Source of the DNA: Peptoniphilus lacydonensis
GTDB lineage: Bacteria; Bacillota; Clostridia; Tissierellales; Peptoniphilaceae
Reading direction: 5' to 3'
Assembly: GCF_900106515.1 (NCBI RefSeq)
Contig: NZ_FNWF01000003.1
Coordinates: 1,054,001-1,118,000, forward strand
DNA: 64,000 nucleotides
The position numbers and the translations under genes are program-made. Below, one piece after another: positions 1-8,856 of the stretch. The notes under the pieces are model-generated. The model did no database searches and had not been told where the DNA came from. It saw only the letters and a program-made list of their open reading frames with translations. Position 1 is the stretch's first letter; each line of letters starts with the position of its first letter.

Positions 1-2
1 GT

Positions 3-41
3 AAAAGACTTTGCAAAAAAGCGAAGTCTTTTGTTTTTTTA
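3..41 (+). terminator. Rho-independent terminator of an upstream gene
   Basis: Twelve-base stem (positions 3-14 with 21-32, one T-G pair) closing an A6 loop, followed by GTTTTTTT. It ends a transcript that enters from the left edge of the window. Confidence 0.8.
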
Positions 42-162
42 GATTTTACTTTAGATGAAAGTCTTTGTTAAAAAATAAATCTATGTTTTAAAAAGTTTAC
101 TAGGGGTAGCTTTTATATAAGTGGAAATTTTACTAATTAAATAGAATTTAAAGGAGAATATT

Positions 163-1647
163 ATGGCTAAACCAAAAATTAATCTTGATAAAAAATATGG
201 GCTTTTTATTGGCGGAGAATTTGTTGAAGGAGAAACTGAAGAAACTCTAGATGTATATTGCCCTGCTGATGGAAACCTTCTTTCTAGCATAACACAAGCT
301 AGTGAAAAAGATGTTGATAAAGCCGTTGAAGCTGCATGGGAAGGTTTCAAAGAATATAAAAAAACAAATAAATATGAGAGGGCAGAAATTTTAAATAAAA
401 TTGCAGACATCATTGACGAAAACGCAGATCACCTTGCAATGGTAGAAACTTTAGATAATGGTAAACCAATTAGGGAAACTAAAAATATAGATATACCACT
501 TGCATCTGAACATTTTAGATATTTTGCTGGAGCAATTTTGGCAGAAGAGGGAAGTGCCAACGCTATTGATGAAAATACTCTTTCAATAGTTCTTCGTGAA
601 CCACTTGGTGTTGTTGGACAAATTATTCCATGGAACTTTCCATTTTTAATGGCAGCTTGGAAACTTTCACCAGCACTTGCAGCAGGGGATGCTGTTGTGA
701 TTAAACCATCTTCTACAACTTCTCTTTCTCTTCTAGAACTTATGAAACTTATTAAAGATGTTGTGCCAAAGGGAGTTATAAATGTAGTAACTGGTTCAGG
801 CTCTAAGTCTGGTGAATATTTACAACACCATGAAGGACTTTCAAAACTTGCTTTTACAGGGTCAACAGAAGTTGGATATAAAATAGCAGGAGCTGCGGCA
901 GAAAAATTAATTCCAGCTACTTTAGAACTTGGTGGCAAGTCAGCAAATATTTTCTTTGACGATTGTGATATGGATCTTGCCATAGAAGGTCTTGCAATGG
1001 GAATCTTATTTAATCAAGGGCAAGTATGTTGTGCAGGTTCAAGAGTTTTTGTTCACGAAAATATTTACGATGAATTTGTAGAAAAGGCAATTGCAAAGTT
1101 TGAAGAAATTAAAGTTGGACTTCCTTGGGAAGAAGACACTCAAATTGGTGCACAAGTAAATAAATCTCAAATTGAAAAAGTCTTGGGCTATGTTGAAATT
1201 GCAAAAAAAGAAGGTGCAACAATTGCTGTTGGTGGAGAAAAAGCTACGAAGAATGGAACAGAAAATGGATATTTCACAATGCCAACTCTTATAACAAATG
1301 CTAAAAATGATATGAAAGTTGCAACGGACGAAATCTTTGGACCAGTTGCAGTTATAATTAAATTTAAAGATGAAGATGAAGTAATAAAACTTGCCAACGA
1401 TTCTCAATATGGTCTTGCAGGTGCAGTTTGGACAAAGGACATAAATAAAGCACTTAGAGTTGCAAGAGGAATTGAAACAGGAAGAGTTTGGGTTAACACT
1501 TATAATCAACTTCCAGCAGGTGCACCTTTTGGTGGATATAAGAAATCTGGTATAGGAAGAGAAAATCACAAGATGATGCTAGATGCTTATTCACAAGTTA
1601 AAAATATTTTTATAGATACTTCTGAAAAATCTTCAGGCTTGTATTGA
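163..1647 (+). CDS. NAD(P)-dependent aldehyde dehydrogenase
   Basis: Oxidises an aldehyde to the carboxylic acid with NAD(P)+; cytoplasmic. The 494-residue length and full-length colinearity fit the classical ALDH superfamily (ALDH1/2-like, similar to betaine-aldehyde and phenylacetaldehyde dehydrogenases). Visible catalytic elements are PWNFP around residue 158 (oxyanion Asn), FTGSTEVG near 231-238, LELGGKS with the general base Glu near 255, and GQVCCAGSR with the catalytic Cys near 289. The ATG follows AAGGAGAATATT, a good ribosome binding site. It is monocistronic between two terminators, so context gives no substrate. The true substrate cannot be told from sequence; it is the acid-forming type and shows no acylating (CoA) features. 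Confidence 0.93.
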   Translation: MAKPKINLDKKYGLFIGGEFVEGETEETLDVYCPADGNLLSSITQASEKDVDKAVEAAWEGFKEYKKTNKYERAEILNKIADIIDENADHLAMVETLDNGKPIRETKNIDIPLASEHFRYFAGAILAEEGSANAIDENTLSIVLREPLGVVGQIIPWNFPFLMAAWKLSPALAAGDAVVIKPSSTTSLSLLELMKLIKDVVPKGVINVVTGSGSKSGEYLQHHEGLSKLAFTGSTEVGYKIAGAAAEKLIPATLELGGKSANIFFDDCDMDLAIEGLAMGILFNQGQVCCAGSRVFVHENIYDEFVEKAIAKFEEIKVGLPWEEDTQIGAQVNKSQIEKVLGYVEIAKKEGATIAVGGEKATKNGTENGYFTMPTLITNAKNDMKVATDEIFGPVAVIIKFKDEDEVIKLANDSQYGLAGAVWTKDINKALRVARGIETGRVWVNTYNQLPAGAPFGGYKKSGIGRENHKMMLDAYSQVKNIFIDTSEKSSGLY

Positions 1648-1674
1648 TTAAAATTTAAAATAAGATTTTTAGGA

Positions 1675-1704
1675 GGCTTCACATTTAAGTGAAGTCTTTT
1701 TTTT
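1675..1704 (+). terminator. Terminator after aldehyde dehydrogenase
   Basis: GGCTTCAC pairs with GTGAAGTC (one G-T pair) around a 6-base loop and is followed by eight T residues. Confidence 0.85.
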
Positions 1705-1803
1705 GAGAAAAATACTTTTATTTAATAATGTAGAGAAGTACAAAAAGAAAAGCAAGTGTGATAAAATTAATATAATAAATAAAATAATTATAGGAGTGAT
1801 GTC

Positions 1804-3111
1804 ATGAGTATAGTGAAACCTTCAACGCTTCCAGGATTTATGGAACTTCTTCCAAAGGATCAAATTCTTTTTAATGAGATGAAAGACATTATAAGAAAGA
1901 ATTTTGAAAAGCACGGTTTCTTACCAATAGATACGCCAGTTATAGAAAAATCTGAAGTTCTTCTTGCAAAGGGCGGCGGCGAAACTGAAAAGCAAATTTA
2001 TAGATTTAATAAGGGCGACACAGACATGAGTCTTAGATTTGATCTTACAGTTCCTCTAGCGAGATACACTGTGGAACACATGAATGACCTTTCCTTTCCT
2101 TTTAAGAGATACCAAATAGGAAAAGTATATAGAGGGGAAAAAGCTCAAAAAGGACGCTTTAGAGAGTTTTATCAATGTGATATTGACACAATTGGAATGG
2201 GGGAACTATCTCTTGTAAATGATGCTGAGTTTCCTGTAGTAATTTATCATACTTTTAAGGAACTTGGCTTTGCAGATTTTACAATTCACTTAAATAACAG
2301 AAAAATTTTAAAGGGATTTTTTGCATCCCTTGGAATTGAAGATTCTATGAATGTTTTGAGAATTGTGGATAAGATTGATAAAATTGGTGAAGGAAATGTA
2401 CTATCAGAACTTTCTGAACTTGGATTGGAAAAAGATTTTGGAGAAAAAATTTTAGATTTTATAAAAATCAAAGGCAGTACAGATGAAATAATTGAGCAAT
2501 TAAATGATTTAAATATTGAAAATGAAATATTTCAAGAGGGTCTTAATGAAATAACACAGGTTATAGGATACATGAGAGATTTTGGGATTGATGAAAATTG
2601 TTTTGATATAGATCTTAAGATTGCAAGAGGACTTGACTATTACACAGGCACAGTTTATGAAACAACTCTAGACAATTATCCAAAGATTGGTTCAGTTTGT
2701 TCTGGCGGAAGATATGAAGATCTTGCAAGTTATTACACAGACAAAGCTCTTCCAGGTGTGGGGATTTCCATTGGGCTTTCAAGATTATTTTATCAATTAA
2801 ATGAGGCAAATATTATTTCTAGTGAAGAAAAGTCTTTAATAGATCTTTTGATTATTCCTATGGATGATTGCGTATCTGAAGGAATAAAATTATTGAGTGA
2901 GCTTAGAGAAAAGGGACTCAAAGTTTCTGTTTATACTGAGTTTGCAAAATTAAAGAAGAAATTTAAATATGCTGATCAAACTAAAGTTGATTATGTAATT
3001 GTCCTTGGCGAAGAAGAAGTGAAAAATAGAAGATATAGTTTAAAAAATATGAAAACAGGAGAACAAGTAGAAGTATCCTTTGAAGAGTTAGTAGAAAAAT
3101 TTAATGGGTGA
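1804..3111 (+). CDS. hisS: Histidyl-tRNA synthetase
   Basis: Class II aminoacyl-tRNA synthetase that charges tRNA-His. At 435 residues it matches the bacterial HisRS length. Visible features are the class II motif 2 region (YQIGKVYRGEKAQKGRFREF, about 103-122), the histidine-binding motif ARGLDYYTGTVYE, motif 3 (GVGISIGLSRL), and a C-terminal anticodon-binding domain ending in a KTGEQVEVSFEELVEKF segment. The ATG is preceded by TAGGAGTGATGTC. No T-box leader is visible in the roughly 100 bases upstream. Oddly, the last ~20 codons are repeated about 215 bases downstream as a near-perfect copy with its own stop codon (3258-3323), separated by a structured, GC-richer insert, so this 3' end may have been replaced or duplicated. 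Confidence 0.96.
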   Translation: MSIVKPSTLPGFMELLPKDQILFNEMKDIIRKNFEKHGFLPIDTPVIEKSEVLLAKGGGETEKQIYRFNKGDTDMSLRFDLTVPLARYTVEHMNDLSFPFKRYQIGKVYRGEKAQKGRFREFYQCDIDTIGMGELSLVNDAEFPVVIYHTFKELGFADFTIHLNNRKILKGFFASLGIEDSMNVLRIVDKIDKIGEGNVLSELSELGLEKDFGEKILDFIKIKGSTDEIIEQLNDLNIENEIFQEGLNEITQVIGYMRDFGIDENCFDIDLKIARGLDYYTGTVYETTLDNYPKIGSVCSGGRYEDLASYYTDKALPGVGISIGLSRLFYQLNEANIISSEEKSLIDLLIIPMDDCVSEGIKLLSELREKGLKVSVYTEFAKLKKKFKYADQTKVDYVIVLGEEEVKNRRYSLKNMKTGEQVEVSFEELVEKFNG

Positions 3112-3255
3112 GTGCGACTCCTTTGAAAAAGCTTCCTATTCGGTCGCTTTTTCTGCAGTCGCATGCATAAGGTTCTTCAACAGTTCAGCCATCGCTATGC
3201 TTGGCTTCACTGTGAAGACCACTCCAATCGCGACTTGTCACGATTGTCGTTACCA
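3112..3255. repeat. Structured GC-richer insert after hisS, MITE-like
   Basis: About 144 bases, roughly half G+C by eye, in an otherwise AT-rich region. It contains nested hairpins: TGCGACT (3113-3119) pairs with AGTCGCA (3157-3163) outside GAAAAAGC/GCTTTTTC (3125-3132/3146-3153). Further on, AGCCA/TGGCT and CTTCAC/GTGAAG form a second group, and GCGACT recurs at 3230-3235. No ORF of useful size is present. It sits exactly between two copies of the hisS 3' end, as expected of a small inserted or recombined element. I saw no second copy in this window, so calling it a dispersed repeat is inference. Confidence 0.5.
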
Positions 3256-3257
3256 TT

Positions 3258-3323
3258 AAAAATATGAAAACAGGAGAACAAGTAGAAGTATCCTTTGAGA
3301 AGTTGGTAGAAAAGTTTAGATAA
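3258..3323 (+). pseudogene. Duplicated 3' end of hisS
   Basis: Positions 3258-3298 repeat 3043-3083 with 41 identical bases. The following ~22 bases are a diverged version, encoding EKLVEKFR then stop instead of EELVEKFNG then stop. In the matching frame the fragment encodes the last ~20 residues of histidyl-tRNA synthetase and has no start of its own. It is a non-coding remnant, or the original hisS tail displaced by a second copy. Confidence 0.8.
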
Positions 3324-3331
3324 TAAATATT

Positions 3332-3379
3332 AAATGACTTATAAATACTTTGTTTAGTTGTTTATAAGTCATTTTTTGT
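3332..3379 (+). terminator. Terminator after the hisS region
   Basis: AAATGACTTATAAA (3332-3345) pairs fully with TTTATAAGTCATTT (3361-3374) and runs into further T residues. The stem is long and AT-rich with a 15-base loop. Confidence 0.8.
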
Positions 3380-3439
3380 TGCACTTTTTTTTATTTAAGA
3401 TTAAAATAGGATAGAAGTTTGAAGAAATGAGATGAGATT

Positions 3440-5263
3440 TTGAAAAGAGAAGATATAAGAAATATAGCAATTATTGCACACGTTGACCATGGGAAGACTA
3501 CACTTGTGGATGCACTTTTAAGACAATCTGGGATTTTTAGAGATAACCAACAAGTAAGTGATAGAGTAATGGACTCTAATGATATTGAAAGAGAAAGAGG
3601 AATTACAATTTTATCAAAAAATACTGCTGTAAATCACAATGGAGTAAAAATAAACATTATTGACACTCCAGGGCACGCAGATTTTGGTGGAGAAGTAGAA
3701 CGTGTTTTAAAGATGGTAAATGGAGTTGTACTTTTAGTTGACGCTTTTGAAGGACCAATGCCACAAACAAAATTTGTTCTTAAAAAAAGTTTTGAACTTA
3801 ATTTGCCTGTAATTGTATGTATAAATAAAGTGGACAGACCTGAAGCTAGACCACTTGAAGTTGTAGATGAAGTTTTGGATTTATTTATTGAACTTGGAGC
3901 TGATGACGATATTCTTGAATGTCCTTTTGTATTTGCATCAGCAAAACAAGGAATTGCATCATTAGATTTAGATGATGAAATGACTTCAATGGATCCACTT
4001 TTTGAAACAATTATAAAATACATTCCTGCACCAGAAAATAAGGACGACCTGCCTTTTAAACTTTTAATTTCTACAATTGATTACAATGAATATGTTGGTA
4101 GAATTGGAATTGGAAAAATTGAACAGGGAATAATTGAACAAAACGATAAGCTTGTTAGAGTTAACAAACAAAAACCTGACTTTCAAGAAAATATAAAAAT
4201 TGCACAAGTTTATGAATTTGAGGGATTAAATAGAGTAGAAGTTGATTCGTCAAGATCTGGTTCAATTGTAGCCGTAACAGGAATTGAAGATATAAATATT
4301 GGAGATACAATTACGTCTACTGAAGATACAGAAGCTCTTGAGTTTGTAAAGATTTCTGAGCCTACAATTTCAATGAATTTTTCTGTAAATGATTCACCTT
4401 TTGCTGGAAGAGTTGGAAAGTTTTTAACTTCTAGACAGATAAAGGCTAGGTTGAATAGAGAACTTCAAACTGATGTTGGACTTAGAGTTGAAGAAACTGA
4501 TACAACAGATTCCTTTAAGGTCAGTGGAAGAGGGGAACTTCACCTTTCCGTTTTAATAGAAAATATGAGACGTGAGGGATATGAGTTTCAAGTTTCAAAG
4601 CCACAAGTTTTGTATAAATATGACGAAAATGGAAAAAAATTAGAGCCAACTGAAAGGGTAACTATTGATGTGGATAGTGTCTATGCAGGGTCTGTAATTG
4701 AAAAACTTGGCAGAAGAAAGGGAGAACTTGTAAATATTATTGAACCTAATGGTGGATATCAAAGACTTGAATTTATAATTCCTTCAAGAGGTCTTATTGG
4801 TTATAGAACAGAATTTATGACTGATACTAAGGGAAGTGGAATTTTAAATTCTATTTTTGAAAGCTATGTACCATATAAAGGAGAAATACCTAGAAGAGTA
4901 AATGCTTCGATTGTTTCCTTTGACAAAGGTGTTGCGTCAACTTATGGTCTAAATAATGCACAAGAGCGTGGCACACTTTTTGTTGAGCCAGGCGAAGATG
5001 TCTATGAAGGACAAGTTGTTGGAGAATCTCCAAAGGGAATTGAAATTGAAGTTTCTGTTACAAAATCAAAGAAACAAACAAATGTAAGAGCATCAGGATC
5101 AGATGAAGCACTTAGACTTTCTCCTGTAAAGAAGATGAGCCTTGAAGAAGCTCTTGAATTTATTGAAGATGATGAACTAATAGAAATAACTCCTAATGAA
5201 TTTAGACTTAGAAAGAAAATTTTAGATTCTCAACAAAGATACAAATCAAAGAAAAATAAATAA
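3440..5263 (+). CDS. typA: Ribosome-associated GTPase TypA/BipA
   Basis: Translational GTPase of the EF-G family, implicated in late 50S assembly and stress adaptation. The N-terminal G domain shows AHVDHGKT (G1, about residues 14-21), RERGITI (G2), DTPGHADF (G3) and NKVD (G4), followed by EF-G-like domains II, III and V and the BipA-specific C-terminal domain. The 607 residues match the family. The start is TTG: the conserved [21 protein letters not shown] beginning fixes it there, and only a weak purine-rich GAGATGAG precedes it. It is followed after 18 bases by cls, with no terminator between. Confidence 0.96.
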   Translation: MKREDIRNIAIIAHVDHGKTTLVDALLRQSGIFRDNQQVSDRVMDSNDIERERGITILSKNTAVNHNGVKINIIDTPGHADFGGEVERVLKMVNGVVLLVDAFEGPMPQTKFVLKKSFELNLPVIVCINKVDRPEARPLEVVDEVLDLFIELGADDDILECPFVFASAKQGIASLDLDDEMTSMDPLFETIIKYIPAPENKDDLPFKLLISTIDYNEYVGRIGIGKIEQGIIEQNDKLVRVNKQKPDFQENIKIAQVYEFEGLNRVEVDSSRSGSIVAVTGIEDINIGDTITSTEDTEALEFVKISEPTISMNFSVNDSPFAGRVGKFLTSRQIKARLNRELQTDVGLRVEETDTTDSFKVSGRGELHLSVLIENMRREGYEFQVSKPQVLYKYDENGKKLEPTERVTIDVDSVYAGSVIEKLGRRKGELVNIIEPNGGYQRLEFIIPSRGLIGYRTEFMTDTKGSGILNSIFESYVPYKGEIPRRVNASIVSFDKGVASTYGLNNAQERGTLFVEPGEDVYEGQVVGESPKGIEIEVSVTKSKKQTNVRASGSDEALRLSPVKKMSLEEALEFIEDDELIEITPNEFRLRKKILDSQQRYKSKKNK

Positions 5264-5281
5264 AATTAATAGAGGTGCTCT

Positions 5282-6745
5282 ATGATCAATACCTATTTGG
5301 GAATGTTTAAAGACTTTGCACAAATTTATTCATTTTTATTTATAGCAAATGTCTTAATTTCTGCTTTTATAATTTTATATGACAACAAAAAACCGACGTC
5401 CACACTTTTATGGGTGATGGCAATAAATTTTCTTCCCATAATTGGTTTTGTCCTCTATCTATTTTTGGGACAAGATATTTCTAAATCAAAAATATTTGAA
5501 GGAAAGACTAGAGCTGATAAAATTTTAGAGAAAGAATCTACAAGTCAGCTTAGAGAAATGGAAAATGATGAGTTTGTGTATTCCAACAAAAGAACAGAAG
5601 AGTATGTGGACATGATTGAAATGTTCAATAGGGCTGAAGAGGAGATACTTTATACAGACAATAAAGTAAAAGTTTTTAACAATGGAAAAGATAAGTTTGA
5701 AGAACTTTTTAGCGATTTAAAAAAAGCTAAGCATACAATTTATGTTCAATATTATATTTATAAGTCCGATAAACTTTCAATAGAGTTTACAAATATTTTG
5801 ATTGAAAAAGCAAAAGAGGGCCTTGATGTCTATTTGTTAATAGATGGTATGGGCATTAGGAAGATGAAGCTAAGTGATAAAAACAGAATTATCAAAGCAG
5901 GAATAAAATTTGGTATATTTTTTCCAGGTTATATCGACAAAATAAACACTCACATGAATTATAGAAATCACAGAAAAATTGTTGTAATAGACAAAAGGAT
6001 TGGGTATGTAGGTGGTTTTAATGTTGGTGATGAATATGTGTCAAAGGGCAAGATGGGATTTTGGAGAGATACTCATTTAAAAATAGAAGGGCCAGCTGTA
6101 AACGGTTTGGCATGGAGGTTCTTTTTAGATTTTAAATTTGCATCAGAGGATTATACTAAGGGATTTACAACTGAGTTATTTCCTGAAATAGAAGATGGAG
6201 TGGACATAAATATTGTAACTAGTGGTCCAGATACAAAGGCAGATTCTATTAGAAATGGTTACGAAAAATTAATTACATCTGCAAAAAAGGAAATTTATAT
6301 TCAGACACCTTATTTCGTGCCAGATGAGGGACTTTTAAAAGCATTAAAAGTTGCAGCATTAAGTGGAGTAAAGGTTAATATAATGTTTCCCAAAAAGAGG
6401 GATCACCCCTTTGTGCATTGGGCATCTCTTTCATTTTTAGGAGAACTTATAAAATGGGGAGTAAATGTATATACTTATGAAGGTGGATTTCTTCACACAA
6501 AAATAGTTATATCAGATGATTATCTTTCAAGTGTTGGAACTGCAAATTTTGACATAAGAAGTTTTGAACTAAATTTTGAAGTAAATGCTTTTTTATATGA
6601 CGAAGAGTTAAATAAAAAGTTGAAAGACGATTTTATAGAAGATTTGAAAAGCTGTACAAAAATTACTCCAGAGCTTTATGAAAAAAGATCCAAATTTGTG
6701 AGATTTAGAGAATCTATGTCAAGGCTTTTGTCGCCAATCTTGTAA
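5282..6745 (+). CDS. cls: Cardiolipin synthase
   Basis: Membrane phospholipase-D superfamily enzyme that joins two phosphatidylglycerols into cardiolipin. There are two N-terminal membrane segments (about residues 14-32 and 38-62, with the typical KKPTSTLLWVMAI linker) and two HKD catalytic motifs: HMNYRNHRKIVVIDKRIGYVGG near 221-242 and HTKIVISDDYLSSVGTANFD near 402-421. At 487 residues it is the usual Gram-positive Cls size. The ATG follows AGAGGTGCTCT. The next gene starts one base after its stop, so cls, the metalloprotease gene and the small membrane gene form an operon, probably with typA. Confidence 0.94.
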   Translation: MINTYLGMFKDFAQIYSFLFIANVLISAFIILYDNKKPTSTLLWVMAINFLPIIGFVLYLFLGQDISKSKIFEGKTRADKILEKESTSQLREMENDEFVYSNKRTEEYVDMIEMFNRAEEEILYTDNKVKVFNNGKDKFEELFSDLKKAKHTIYVQYYIYKSDKLSIEFTNILIEKAKEGLDVYLLIDGMGIRKMKLSDKNRIIKAGIKFGIFFPGYIDKINTHMNYRNHRKIVVIDKRIGYVGGFNVGDEYVSKGKMGFWRDTHLKIEGPAVNGLAWRFFLDFKFASEDYTKGFTTELFPEIEDGVDINIVTSGPDTKADSIRNGYEKLITSAKKEIYIQTPYFVPDEGLLKALKVAALSGVKVNIMFPKKRDHPFVHWASLSFLGELIKWGVNVYTYEGGFLHTKIVISDDYLSSVGTANFDIRSFELNFEVNAFLYDEELNKKLKDDFIEDLKSCTKITPELYEKRSKFVRFRESMSRLLSPIL

Positions 6746-6746
6746 A

Positions 6747-7286
6747 ATGAATTTAGAAATAAATAGAAAAAATATAAAGAATGTAATAATAAAAGTAGAA
6801 GATGGTATAATAAAAGTATCTGCTCCATATAAAATAAGCGACAGAGAGATAAAGAGAATTGTTGAAAAAAATAGAGATAAAGTTGAGAGATTGAAAATAA
6901 AAGATAAACACAAAAATAGATACAAAAATCTTTTATTTGGCGAAAAAATAGAAGCAAGTTCAGAAATAGAACTTGAAAAAGTTTATAGAAGAAATCTTGA
7001 AAAAGTTTTAGATGATATTTTTTATAAATATGAAAAAATTACTGGACTTTCTCCAACTTCAGTAGAAATAAGGAAAATGAAAATAAGATGGGGCACTTGT
7101 TATCCAGATAAAAAAGCTATAAAAATAAATTTAAAATTGGCAGAAAGACCAATAGAACAAATAGAAGCAGTAGTTCTTCATGAACTTATACATTTAAAAT
7201 ATTTTTACCACGACGAAAATTTTATAAATGAGTGTGAAAAATATTTGCCAAATTATAAAGAGTTGGAAAGAGAATTAAAATCATAG
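6747..7286 (+). CDS. YgjP/DUF45-family metal-dependent hydrolase
   Basis: The C-terminal half has the zincin signature HELIHLKYFYHDENF (about residues 145-159: HELIH with the third-ligand H further on), preceded by KIRWGTC, which is diagnostic of the YgjP-like/WLM M48-related family. The N-terminal half is a charged strand-rich domain beginning NRKNIKNVIIKVEDGIIKVSAP. At 179 residues it is shorter than the typical 220-240. Its substrate is unknown in the family. The ATG lies one base after the cls stop with no separate ribosome binding site of note, so translation is probably coupled. Confidence 0.85.
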   Translation: MNLEINRKNIKNVIIKVEDGIIKVSAPYKISDREIKRIVEKNRDKVERLKIKDKHKNRYKNLLFGEKIEASSEIELEKVYRRNLEKVLDDIFYKYEKITGLSPTSVEIRKMKIRWGTCYPDKKAIKINLKLAERPIEQIEAVVLHELIHLKYFYHDENFINECEKYLPNYKELERELKS

Positions 7287-7294
7287 GTGAGATA

Positions 7295-7510
7295 ATGAAA
7301 AAATTTCTAAAAATAATAGGTATTGTAGTATTAATACTTGTATTAATGAATCTATTTAATATTTCTATATTTATAGGAAATCAAAAAGTAGATAGACATC
7401 TCATACTACAAGGTATAAGAAATTTCAGTTTGGGAGATTTCTTTGACAAAATTTCAAAATTTATAAAAGAAATATCAAATGGAATAAGAAAAGCTGTAAA
7501 TAGCTTGTAG
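7295..7510 (+). CDS. Small single-pass membrane protein
   Basis: Seventy-one residues: a short basic start, one hydrophobic segment (about 6-29) and a basic amphipathic tail. The ATG follows ATAGGTGAGATA, a good binding site 9 bases after the metalloprotease stop, so it is a real third gene of the cls operon. No family is recognised; membrane orientation and role are unknown. Confidence 0.7.
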   Translation: MKKFLKIIGIVVLILVLMNLFNISIFIGNQKVDRHLILQGIRNFSLGDFFDKISKFIKEISNGIRKAVNSL

Positions 7511-7547
7511 AGTTTTAATTCTATTTTTGAAGTAAATAAGAGGAATT

Positions 7548-7575
7548 TTAGCACGCTTTGGCGTGTTTTTTTAAA
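7548..7575 (+). terminator. Terminator of the typA-cls operon
   Basis: GCACGC and GCGTGT form a short GC-rich hairpin around TTTG, followed by seven T residues. Confidence 0.85.
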
Positions 7576-7635
7576 TTTATTATTCGGAATTATTTTACAA
7601 CAGATAGTGTGATATAATTATTTTAGGGTGAGAAA

Positions 7636-8391
7636 ATGGATTTAAAATTTATTATTCTTGGATGTGTTATTCCAGGACTTATGACAGGGGTTGGAGCAAT
7701 CCCTATATTTTTTGCAAAAGATATAAGTCAAAAGGCTTTAGATGTGCTTCTTGCTGCTGCAGCTGGAGTAATGCTTGCAGCAACTTGTTTCTCTCTTGTA
7801 CTTCCAAGTCTTGAAGTAGGAGAGGGAAGAGTGGGAGTCCTTGTTACAGGACTTGGGCTTTTTTGCGGAGCATTAATGCTCGATTTGATTGACAGATATG
7901 CACCACATGAGCATTTAATAGATAAAAGACAAGAAGGAAAGAATACAAAAAATATTTCAAAGATTTGGCTTTTTGTAATTGCAATTGCCATTCACAATTT
8001 TCCAGAGGGACTTGCAACAGGAGTTGGATTTGGAGGAGATAATGCGTCTAATGGTCTTTCTGTTGCTTTTGGTATTGCTCTTCAAAATATGCCAGAGGGA
8101 CTTGCAGTTGCACTTGCTCTTGTGAGAGAAGGATATTCTCGCAAGAAAGGTTTTTGGATAGCCACACTTACAGGACTAGTTGAACCAATAGGAGCTTTTT
8201 TTGGGGTTTGGCTTGTTTCAATTTTTTCTTCGACTCTCGGATTTATACTTGCACTTGCCGCAGGAGCGATGCTTTTTGTAATAAGTGATGAAATAATTCC
8301 AGAAACACATTCAAATGGATATGAAAGACCTGCAACTTATGGAATAGTTTTAGGTTTTATCTTGATGATGTTTTTAGATTCTTTAATTTAA
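7636..8391 (+). CDS. ZIP-family divalent metal transporter (ZupT/GufA-like)
   Basis: Inner-membrane permease for uptake of Zn2+ and possibly Fe2+/Mn2+. It has 251 residues with about eight hydrophobic helices and the two ZIP signature helices HNFPEGLATGVGFG (about 121-134) and QNMPEGLAVALALVREG (about 150-166), whose His, Glu and Asn/Met side chains line the metal path. A short cytoplasmic loop with HEHLIDKRQEGK separates the N-terminal helices. The ATG follows AGGGTGAGAAA. It is monocistronic with its own terminator. Metal specificity cannot be read from sequence and no metal-regulator site was identified. Confidence 0.92.
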   Translation: MDLKFIILGCVIPGLMTGVGAIPIFFAKDISQKALDVLLAAAAGVMLAATCFSLVLPSLEVGEGRVGVLVTGLGLFCGALMLDLIDRYAPHEHLIDKRQEGKNTKNISKIWLFVIAIAIHNFPEGLATGVGFGGDNASNGLSVAFGIALQNMPEGLAVALALVREGYSRKKGFWIATLTGLVEPIGAFFGVWLVSIFSSTLGFILALAAGAMLFVISDEIIPETHSNGYERPATYGIVLGFILMMFLDSLI

Positions 8392-8401
8392 TATTTATAA
8401 T

Positions 8402-8430
8402 TAACTTGTTGCATTGTAGCAAGTTTTTTG
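8402..8430 (+). terminator. Terminator after the ZIP transporter
   Basis: AACTTG and CAAGTT pair around an 11-base loop, followed by TTTTTTG. Confidence 0.7.
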
Positions 8431-8435
8431 TATTG

Positions 8436-8466
8436 CAATAAAAAATGCACTGCAAAAACAGTGCAA
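8436..8466 (-). terminator. Terminator of the tpx-rlmH operon
   Basis: On the minus strand TGCACTG-TTTTT-GCAGTGCA is followed by a T-rich run. It lies directly after the minus-strand orphan gene and back to back with the ZIP terminator. Confidence 0.75.
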
Positions 8467-8467
8467 A

Positions 8468-8848
8468 TTAATTATTTTTTATTGCAATATTTATTTCGAA
8501 GGAATTTTCATCTAAAAATTCTTCACGCATATCAACATATTCTGAAAAATAAATTTCTGTATTTTCGTCAAAATTATAAATTGGATGAACTCCGTCTGCA
8601 AATTTTAAGTTGCTATTTTTTCTCACATTGTCATAGGAAAATAATTCGCCAACTGCGTGATATTTCAAAATAATTATATTATTAAGCTTTTTTATGTAGC
8701 TTGGCTTTTTGTAGTTAATTGACATTTCAGAAAGCATGGAAGTCAAGCTTTCTGTTAATTCAAATTCTATTTCTTTTAAATTTTCCATAAAAATTTCTGT
8801 CTTGTAATTATTTACATTTATAATATAAGAGTCAAAATTAAAAATCAT
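8468..8848 (-). CDS. Conserved-looking hypothetical protein downstream of rlmH
   Basis: A 126-residue soluble, acidic protein with no recognised domain: strand-rich start (MIFNFDSYIINVNNYKTEIF), central LYS/ILE-rich helix and an acidic C-terminal part. I chose ATG 8848 rather than the GTG 12 bases upstream because GAGGTG, the likely ribosome binding site, lies within that longer extension. It follows rlmH by 8 bases and precedes the operon terminator, so it is co-transcribed with tpx and rlmH. Its role is unknown; proximity to a 23S rRNA methyltransferase is the only hint. Confidence 0.7.
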   Translation of the reverse strand: MIFNFDSYIINVNNYKTEIFMENLKEIEFELTESLTSMLSEMSINYKKPSYIKKLNNIIILKYHAVGELFSYDNVRKNSNLKFADGVHPIYNFDENTEIYFSEYVDMREEFLDENSFEINIAIKNN

Positions 8849-8856
8849 TTTGCACC

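Noticed and set aside
65-82. Third possible Rex site before the aldehyde dehydrogenase gene (TTGTTAA with a poor second arm)
   Set aside because: Only the first arm fits; the second matches 3 of 7 positions, which is expected by chance in AT-rich DNA.
1648-1803. T-box riboswitch before hisS
   Set aside because: The leader is too short (~100 bases after the terminator) and lacks the conserved T-box sequence and stem I.
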